Source: Altererythrobacter sp. (GTDB taxonomy: Bacteria > Pseudomonadota > Alphaproteobacteria > Sphingomonadales > Sphingomonadaceae). Taken from it: DNA of 42,296 bases. A model generated the notes under the pieces. The model was given only the letters and a program-made list of their open reading frames with translations, ran no database searches and had not been told where the DNA came from. This document shows, piece by piece, positions 36,974-42,296 of this stretch (its first letter is position 1; each line of letters begins with the position of its first letter). The position numbers were made by a program, and so were the translations under genes. The stretch spans positions 1 through 42,296 of the forward strand of contig JABDKI010000078.1 in the NCBI GenBank assembly GCA_013002295.1. The letters are read 5' to 3'.

Positions 36974-36987
36974 AGGGGATTTGACCG

Positions 36988-37968
36988 ATGCGACTTCTCA
37001 AACTTGTCCCCGATGACACCAATATCAAATTCCTAAAGCTCCGGGCGCCGTTCTTTATCATCAGCCTGCTGTTGATGGTGGCGAGCTGGGCGGCTGTGTT
37101 CACCCAAGGCCTCAACTACGGCGTTGATTTCGCTGGTGGCCAAGAAATCCGCGCCACATTTGTCGGGGAAGCAGAGGCACCTGTTGCCGAGCTTCGGCAA
37201 ACTGTCACTGCACTTGAGGTTGTGGAAGACCCCGTGATTCAGCGCTTCGGTGAGCCTAATCAGGTTTCGATTCGTGTGAAACTGCCGGCAGAGGCCGAAG
37301 GGCAACCTGAATTCGCAGCCATGATGACGGCACAGATTACTGCCGCGATGCGCGATGGGCACCCAGATGTGCGCATCGATGGTGTCGACAGCGTGTCCGG
37401 TAAGGTTTCCGGCGAGTTTCGCAATGATGCATTGCTGGCCTTGATTGCAGCCATGCTGGCGGTCGCAATTTACATCTGGATTCGGTTTGAGTGGCAATTC
37501 GGGGCCGGAGCGCTGTTTGCGCTTTTCCATGATGTGTCGCTGACATTGGGTATGTTTGCCGTCTTCCAGCTGGAATTCAGTTTGCAGATCATCGCCGCGA
37601 TCTTGGCGATCATCGGCTACTCACTGAACGATACAATCGTGGTTTATGACCGCATTCGCGAAAATCTGAAGAAGTTCCGCAAGATGGATCTTACCGATCT
37701 GCTCGATCTCTCGGTCAATGAAACCTTGGCGCGGACTGTGATGACCAGTTTGACGCTGTTCGTCGCGCTTCTGCCGCTGCTACTGTTTGGTCCAGCGAGC
37801 CTGTTTGGTCTGGTTGCCGCGATCACGCTTGGCCTGTTTATCGGCACATACAGCTCGGTCTATATGGCCGCGCCGATCCTGATCTGGCTGGGTGTGACAT
37901 CCGACAGCTTCGTGCCGCAGGAAAGCGCAGCGGACTTGCAGGAAAAGAAGGCGCGCGGGCTGTCCTAA
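36988..37968 (+). CDS. secF: SecF, protein-export membrane protein
   Basis: Partner of SecD in the inner membrane, 326 residues, normal length. The first helix (about 18-36) is followed by GVDFAGGQEI and the periplasmic P1-like domain. Five helices follow, with GYSLNDTIVVYDRIREN carrying the conserved Asp and Arg residues. The ribosome binding site AAGGGGA precedes the ATG. It ends 22 bases before a convergent regulator gene, and no clear terminator hairpin was seen in between. Confidence 0.97.
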   Translation: MRLLKLVPDDTNIKFLKLRAPFFIISLLLMVASWAAVFTQGLNYGVDFAGGQEIRATFVGEAEAPVAELRQTVTALEVVEDPVIQRFGEPNQVSIRVKLPAEAEGQPEFAAMMTAQITAAMRDGHPDVRIDGVDSVSGKVSGEFRNDALLALIAAMLAVAIYIWIRFEWQFGAGALFALFHDVSLTLGMFAVFQLEFSLQIIAAILAIIGYSLNDTIVVYDRIRENLKKFRKMDLTDLLDLSVNETLARTVMTSLTLFVALLPLLLFGPASLFGLVAAITLGLFIGTYSSVYMAAPILIWLGVTSDSFVPQESAADLQEKKARGLS

Positions 37969-37990
37969 TCACGCCGCTTTTCGCGTTCGG

Positions 37991-38563
37991 CTAGAGTTTG
38001 CGCACCAGCATTTCTGCAACGGCAATCCATGGCGGATTGTCGATCACTTGCTGCTTCTGTCCGGTACCCGGTGGCAGAATGCCGACCAAATTCTCGCGCC
38101 GGTCGATTAACCGACCAAAGTAGAACCGCCCTCCCGGACGAGGGACCAGCACATCGCGGTTGATGGCATGGCTGACATCATCGCCGTCTAGCTGGCGCAT
38201 CCACAGCAAATCGCCGGGACGAAACTCGCCCACGCTTTCTTCCACGCTCAGCACTGTCAGCGTACCTTCGCCTGCGATATCAGCCGGGAGCAGGGCTTCG
38301 CGCGGCTTCGCAAGCGCCTCCGGCCCGCTCGCTCGCAACTGAGCAATCACGGTTGGTGCAGGAGTCCCCTCGGACCGGACGATCATCTCCGGGTCGACAC
38401 CCAGCGCTGCCGCAATTCGGTCCATCCATTTCAGCGACAGATTGCGCATCCCCGTTTCCAGCCGCCCGATCGTTTGCGGGGTCGTAGGCGGATCGCAGGC
38501 TTCGGCCAGTTCGGCCAGTGTCAGCCCCTTGCTTTTGCGGATATCCCGGATGCGATTGATCAC
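37991..38563 (-). CDS. XRE-family regulator with degenerate S24-like C-terminal domain
   Basis: 190 residues from GTG 38563 (MINRIRDIRKSKGLTLAELA). A strong AGGAGAG lies just upstream, which settles the start over longer frames. The helix-turn-helix is at about 4-58 (LTLAELAEACDPPTTPQTIGRLE). The C-terminal half resembles LexA/CI-type S24 domains (EFRPGDLLWM, FYFGRLI). The usual Ser-Met pair reads Ser-Val, and the position of the catalytic Lys seems to be Gly or Arg, so self-cleavage is doubtful. The ligand and target genes are unknown. It is divergent from the DUF6456-like gene. Confidence 0.8.
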   Translation of the reverse strand: MINRIRDIRKSKGLTLAELAEACDPPTTPQTIGRLETGMRNLSLKWMDRIAAALGVDPEMIVRSEGTPAPTVIAQLRASGPEALAKPREALLPADIAGEGTLTVLSVEESVGEFRPGDLLWMRQLDGDDVSHAINRDVLVPRPGGRFYFGRLIDRRENLVGILPPGTGQKQQVIDNPPWIAVAEMLVRKL

Positions 38564-38664
38564 AGCAACTCTCCTGAGGGCTAACCTAATTGGTGATTTT
38601 TCTTTCCTACAGCCCTTAACGCGTTGCAAGCCTGCGCTGCAATTCATCAACAGGAGACACGTGC

Positions 38665-39138
38665 ATGCGGCGGATATTGGCGGAGACGGAATTGACGCAG
38701 GAAGGCCCGGTCCGCGGGTCAGGAGCTAAGGGCAAACGCCGCACCGTCACAGTCAATCTGGCCGAATCTCCGCTCAGCTGGCTCCATGCGCGGGGCCATA
38801 TTGACGAGCGCCTGTTCGTAGCCGGTGAGCGATTGCGCGATGACTATGAACGCGCGCAATTGGGGGCGAATGTCACCATGCGTTGGGATCCGGTGCGCGT
38901 GAAGACTACGGGCGAGCAATCCTTGAGTTCAGCCGAGCGGCAGATAGCGGCAAGAGATCGTTTTGACGGCGCCCTGCGCGAAGCAGGCAACGGTTTGCAG
39001 GACATTCTCTGGCGCGTTGTGTGTGCAGGCGAGAGCCTGCCCGACGCAGAAAAGCAGCTCGGTTGGCCTGCGCGAAGCGGTAAGCTGGTGTTGAAGCTGG
39101 CACTGGAGCGAGTGGCTGACTTCTATCGCGTGAGTTGA
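38665..39138 (+). CDS. DUF6456-like protein
   Basis: 157 residues, basic N-terminus (GKGKRRTVTV-like), soluble. Features that fit DUF6456 are ESPLSWLHARG, GERLRDDYERAQL, WDPVR and the C-terminal ALREAGNGLQDILWRVVCAG followed by GWPARSGKLVLKLALERVADFY, which looks like a helical DNA-binding-type domain. Function is not known to me. CAGGAGAC lies 8 bases before the ATG. It diverges from the XRE regulator, and its 3' end overlaps the convergent glycosylase gene by 16 bases. Confidence 0.75.
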   Translation: MRRILAETELTQEGPVRGSGAKGKRRTVTVNLAESPLSWLHARGHIDERLFVAGERLRDDYERAQLGANVTMRWDPVRVKTTGEQSLSSAERQIAARDRFDGALREAGNGLQDILWRVVCAGESLPDAEKQLGWPARSGKLVLKLALERVADFYRVS

Positions 39139-39695
39139 GCAACTGCCCTTCGCAACTCAGGCAACAGATCGGCTTCGAACCAAGGGTTTTTCGCTATCCA
39201 CATCCGCACGCGCCACGCCGGATGGGGAAGGGGAATGACATCGCCAAACTCGCGCCATCGCCGCACACGCTCGGTCAGTGAAAGCTTTCTATACTCGGGC
39301 AGATAGTGTGTTTGTGCGTACATTCCCACGAGTAAGGTAACCCGTGATTTGGGAAGCGTTTCCATTAGCCGCTCGTGCCATTGCGGGGCGCACTCCTTGC
39401 GCGGTGGCGCATCTCCACCACTTGCCTTGCCGGGGTAGCAAAAGCCCATCGGCATAAGTGCAATCTTATCTGCGTCGTAGAAATCGGTCTTGCCCAGACC
39501 GAGCCAATCGCGCAGACGGTCTCCGCTGTCGTCGTCCCAAGGCACGCCGCTCTTGTGGACTTTTGTGCCGGGAGCTTGCCCGATAATCAGCACGCGTGAA
39601 TTGGCCGAGAATTGCACCACCGGGCGCGGTCCCAGCGGAAGATGTTCGGCGCAAATAGTGCAACCGGCAATCTCACGATGTAGGTCTGCCGTCAC
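39123..39695 (-). CDS. Uracil-DNA glycosylase family protein with 4Fe-4S site
   Basis: 190-residue DNA repair glycosylase of the family 4/5 type. Motif 1 is GQAPG (39-43) and motif 2 is PHPAWR (157-162). Four cysteines, CTIC (12, 15) and Cys86 and Cys102 in GFCYPGK and PRKECAPQ, fit the 4Fe-4S cluster of these families. It lacks the KRRIH loop of UdgX. It starts with GTG in a GTGA overlap with the uup stop, so it is co-transcribed with it. The substrate range is not certain from sequence. Confidence 0.85.
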   Translation of the reverse strand: MTADLHREIAGCTICAEHLPLGPRPVVQFSANSRVLIIGQAPGTKVHKSGVPWDDDSGDRLRDWLGLGKTDFYDADKIALMPMGFCYPGKASGGDAPPRKECAPQWHERLMETLPKSRVTLLVGMYAQTHYLPEYRKLSLTERVRRWREFGDVIPLPHPAWRVRMWIAKNPWFEADLLPELRRAVAQLTR

Positions 39696-41509
39696 CCCTC
39701 GACCATCTCCGCTATCTCCAGCCAGCGCTCTTCGGCTGCGTCCTTCTCCGCGCGTGCATTTTCCAAACCATTGCTGATGGTCGCAAATTTCTGCGGATCT
39801 TTGGTATAGAGCTCAGGGTCCGACAGGATTTGCTCGCCCTTGGTGATCGCACCTTCCAGCTCTTCGATCCGGGCGGGCAGCAGTTCGTAGTCTCGTTGAT
39901 CCTTGTAGGATAGTTTGTCCGGCTTCGACTGTTTTTGCGGTGCGGCTTGCGTGGTTGTAGCGGGCTTCTTCTTCGCGCTTGATGACTTGGGTTTGGAGGT
40001 GATCGGTTGACGGCGTTTGCGCTCCCAATCCTCGTAGCCGCCGGCAACCACATCGACACTGCCGCTGCCATCCAGGCCGAGCGTTAGCGTGACCGTGCGA
40101 TCGAGGAAGTCGCGGTCATGGCTGACGATCAGGACAGTGCCGTCATAGTCTGCGATAACTTCCTGCAGAAGATCGAGCGTTTCCAAGTCGAGATCGTTGG
40201 TTGGTTCGTCCAGAACCAGCAAGTTCGATTTGCGGGCGAATTCGCGTGCCAGCAGCAGGCGCGATTTTTCGCCGCCGGACAATATGCCGACCTTGGTGTC
40301 GACGATCTTGGGATCGAACAGAAAGTCTTTGAGATAGGCCTGAACATGCTTGCGATTGCCCCGCACGTCGAGCCAGTCACCACCCTCGGCCAGCACCCCT
40401 CGCACCGTCGTGTCCGCTTCCATCAGGCTGCGCTGCTGATCGATCATCACGCCTGTCAGCTTTTTGGAGATCGTTACGCCGCCGCTGTCCGGCTCAAGCT
40501 CGCCTGTCAGCATCTTGAGCAGCGTCGTTTTGCCTGCACCGTTTGCACCCACGATACCTATCCGGTCGCCGCGTTGGATGCGCAGGCTGAACGGTTTGAT
40601 CACAGCGCGACCATCGTAAGACTTAGTGATGTTCTCGGCCACGATAACGGACTTCGACTTGAATTCTTCTTCGGTCGCGAGCTTCAGTTTGGCCGTGCCG
40701 GAGTTTGAAATCATCGCCGCGCGTTGCGCACGCATTTGCCACAATTTCTCAAGCCGCCCTTGGTTGCGCTTGCGCCGTGCGGTGACACCGCGCTCAAGCC
40801 AATGCGCTTCGAGTTTCAGTTTGGCATCGAGCTTTTCAGCGGCCCGGGCTTCCTCGGCGTAGACTTGCTCTTCCCATGCCTCGTATCCGCCAAAACCGAC
40901 GTCCTTGCGACGGATGATCCCGCGATCCAGCCACAGCGTTGCATTGGTCAGCCGTTTCAGGAACGTCCTGTCGTGGCTGATCACGACGAAAGCGCCTTTG
41001 TAGCGGGTCAGCCAGTCTTCGAGCCAATCGATGGCGCTCAGGTCCAGATGGTTGGTCGGCTCGTCCATCAGTAGCAAGTCTGGCTCTTGCGCCAGTGCGC
41101 GCGCAATGGCTGCGCGTCGCCTCTCGCCGCCGCTTGCCCCTTTGGATGGTGTTGTCATGTCGATGCCCAGCTGACCGGCGATCGCCTCGACCTCGTATTC
41201 AGCTGGCGCGTCCTCGCCCGCCAACGCCCAATCCATCAAGGTTTCAAAACCGTCGAAGTCAGGGTCTTGCTCCAGTACAACCACGCGTGTGCCCTGCTTG
41301 ACCTTGCGCTGGCCCCGATCGGCTTCGATCTGGTCATTGATCAGGCGGAAAAGGGTGGTCTTGCCCGCGCCATTGCGACCGATCAGCGCGAGCCGATCAC
41401 GCGGGCCGATATGCAGATCGATATCTTCGCGTTCTGGTCCGCCCAGCAGCCATCGGCCGCCTTGCTGCAGGCCAAGGCCTTCCCAGGATAGGATTGGTGG
41501 TTGAGCCAT
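39692..41509 (-). CDS. uup: Uup-type ABC-F ATPase
   Basis: Soluble ABC-F protein of 605 residues with two nucleotide-binding domains and no membrane helices. Domain 1 has Walker A GRNGAGKTT (44-52), signature SGGERRR and Walker B LLLMDEPTNHLD. Domain 2 has GANGAGKTT, LSGGEKSR and LLVLDEPTNDLD. A charged linker with RRKRNQGRLEKLW lies between. The C-terminus has a Lys/Pro/Thr-rich spacer and a coiled coil (YELLPARIEELEGAITKGEQ), which is typical of Uup. Family members act on the ribosome, and Uup also affects genome stability. Confidence 0.92.
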   Translation of the reverse strand: MAQPPILSWEGLGLQQGGRWLLGGPEREDIDLHIGPRDRLALIGRNGAGKTTLFRLINDQIEADRGQRKVKQGTRVVVLEQDPDFDGFETLMDWALAGEDAPAEYEVEAIAGQLGIDMTTPSKGASGGERRRAAIARALAQEPDLLLMDEPTNHLDLSAIDWLEDWLTRYKGAFVVISHDRTFLKRLTNATLWLDRGIIRRKDVGFGGYEAWEEQVYAEEARAAEKLDAKLKLEAHWLERGVTARRKRNQGRLEKLWQMRAQRAAMISNSGTAKLKLATEEEFKSKSVIVAENITKSYDGRAVIKPFSLRIQRGDRIGIVGANGAGKTTLLKMLTGELEPDSGGVTISKKLTGVMIDQQRSLMEADTTVRGVLAEGGDWLDVRGNRKHVQAYLKDFLFDPKIVDTKVGILSGGEKSRLLLAREFARKSNLLVLDEPTNDLDLETLDLLQEVIADYDGTVLIVSHDRDFLDRTVTLTLGLDGSGSVDVVAGGYEDWERKRRQPITSKPKSSSAKKKPATTTQAAPQKQSKPDKLSYKDQRDYELLPARIEELEGAITKGEQILSDPELYTKDPQKFATISNGLENARAEKDAAEERWLEIAEMVEG

Positions 41510-41570
41510 AGTGCGCGGCAGGTAGGCGAGGGCGCGCCGCCCCGCAAGCCATCACCGCATACGGCTGTTA

Positions 41571-42296
41571 CTATTCTGCCTGCTGTGACTGCATGATGGC
41601 ATTTTCTCGCAGCTTCTGCATTTCGACCATATCGGCTACGTCTTTCAGCAGCGCTGGCGCGTCGAACACAACGCCGTCCTTGATCGTCCACCGAACACCG
41701 CCGACGGTTTCCAGAGTATTGGTCTCGCGATTGAGGCGCGTATGACCAGTGCCGTAGAGCACTTTCAGATTGGAAAGCGGGTTTTCCGGCACAATTACCA
41801 GGTCGGCGAGCTTGCCTGCCTTTATCGATCCCATGGGCGGCTCTTCACCTCTTGGCTCATAAATCTCGCGCGCGCCATTGATGGTCGCTGCCTGAATTAC
41901 TTCAAGCGGCGTCAGGCCCGCCTCGCGCAGCATCTCTAGCTCACCGATATAGGCAAAACCCCATGTCTGATAGATATAGCCTGGATCAGATCCAGCGGTT
42001 ACGCGCCCACCGCGGTCCTTGAACTCGCGCGTCAGATCGAACCATTTGCGATAGAAATTGCGCCAGGCGACTTCGTCTTCGCTGGTCCAGTCATGGTAAT
42101 AGCTGCCGTGATTGGTCAGGCTTGGCGCGTAGAACTGCATCAGCGAAGGCAAGGTGTATTTCTCGTGCCATTCCATGTTGCGCGCCTTCATCACGTCGCG
42201 ACTGGCCGAATATATGTTGAAAGTGGGGCTGAGCGTAACGTCATTTTCGATCAAGTGATCGATGTAGGCGTTCCATTCCTCGCTGCCGGGATCGCC
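41571..42296 (-). CDS. Amidohydrolase family protein (5' truncated)
   Basis: C-terminal 241 residues of a metal-dependent amidohydrolase. The frame is open to the right window edge, so the N-terminal metal-binding HxH is outside. VTAGSDPGY carries the conserved metal-ligand Asp. GLTPLEVIQAATINGAREI and GSIKAGKLADLVIVPENPL are typical of imidazolonepropionase-like hydrolases. The last 30 or so residues are helical and Gln/Glu-rich. The substrate is unknown. It ends 61 bases before the uup start on the same strand. Confidence 0.88.
   Translation of the reverse strand, partial: GDPGSEEWNAYIDHLIENDVTLSPTFNIYSASRDVMKARNMEWHEKYTLPSLMQFYAPSLTNHGSYYHDWTSEDEVAWRNFYRKWFDLTREFKDRGGRVTAGSDPGYIYQTWGFAYIGELEMLREAGLTPLEVIQAATINGAREIYEPRGEEPPMGSIKAGKLADLVIVPENPLSNLKVLYGTGHTRLNRETNTLETVGGVRWTIKDGVVFDAPALLKDVADMVEMQKLRENAIMQSQQAE

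Overview
This window looks like a stretch of core chromosome from an alphaproteobacterium, most likely of the order Sphingomonadales (Erythrobacter/Altererythrobacter-like). That placement is inferred from gene order and protein character: a dcw cluster running murF-mraY-murD-ftsW-murG-murC-murB-ddl-ftsQ-ftsA-ftsZ, an FtsZ with a long acidic linker, a ferredoxin-type sulfite reductase cluster with DUF2849 and DUF934 partners, and a GTA-type holin. No insertion sequence, CRISPR array, integrase or obvious genomic island was seen.

Layout. (1) 1-13414, + strand: late dcw cluster for peptidoglycan precursor synthesis and division. It is very compact, and most junctions are ATGA/GTGA overlaps. Only ftsZ has a real leader (127 bp), carrying a strong ribosome binding site, a TTAACC motif and a GANTC site. 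(2) 13443-17170, + strand: a perfect 12-bp inverted repeat, a TPR/SPOR envelope protein, a YbjN-like protein, proC and a Bax-inhibitor-1 membrane protein, closed by an intrinsic terminator. (3) 17366-24100, + strand: a proline-rich lipoprotein, a terminator, a cobalamin riboswitch with a terminator-like expression platform ahead of a TonB-dependent receptor, then obgE-proB-SDR dehydrogenase and a small lipoprotein. (4) 24160-28110, - strand: an assimilatory sulfur operon transcribed cobA, DUF2849, cysI, DUF934, cysH, all overlapping. (5) 28208-32558, - strand: an uncharacterised Pro/Thr-rich membrane protein, sseA, a MetC-like lyase and an MscS channel. (6) 32663-34782: queF (+), then on the - strand a solitary GTA-type holin, a CitE/HpcH-family lyase and tRNA-Pro(GGG) with a clear promoter. 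(7) 35006-37968, + strand: yajC-secD-secF. (8) 37991-42296: an XRE/S24-like regulator (-), a DUF6456-like protein (+), a 4Fe-4S uracil-DNA glycosylase and an Uup-type ABC-F ATPase (-), and an amidohydrolase cut by the window end (-).

How the genes work together. The first 13 kb makes lipid II and assembles the divisome, and the SPOR protein just downstream probably also acts at the septum. In the sulfur operon CobA makes the siroheme precursor that CysI needs. CysH has the four cluster cysteines of APS reductases rather than PAPS reductases. No flavoprotein CysJ is present, so the electron route to CysI is open. SseA and the MetC-like lyase form a second sulfur-related operon next door. YajC-SecD-SecF is the export accessory complex.

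No wholly new defence or mobile system is visible. The best leads are the CysJ-less sulfite reductase cluster with two DUF partners, the solitary GTA-type holin, the unknown bitopic Pro/Thr-rich protein heading the sseA operon, and the perfect inverted repeat after ftsZ.
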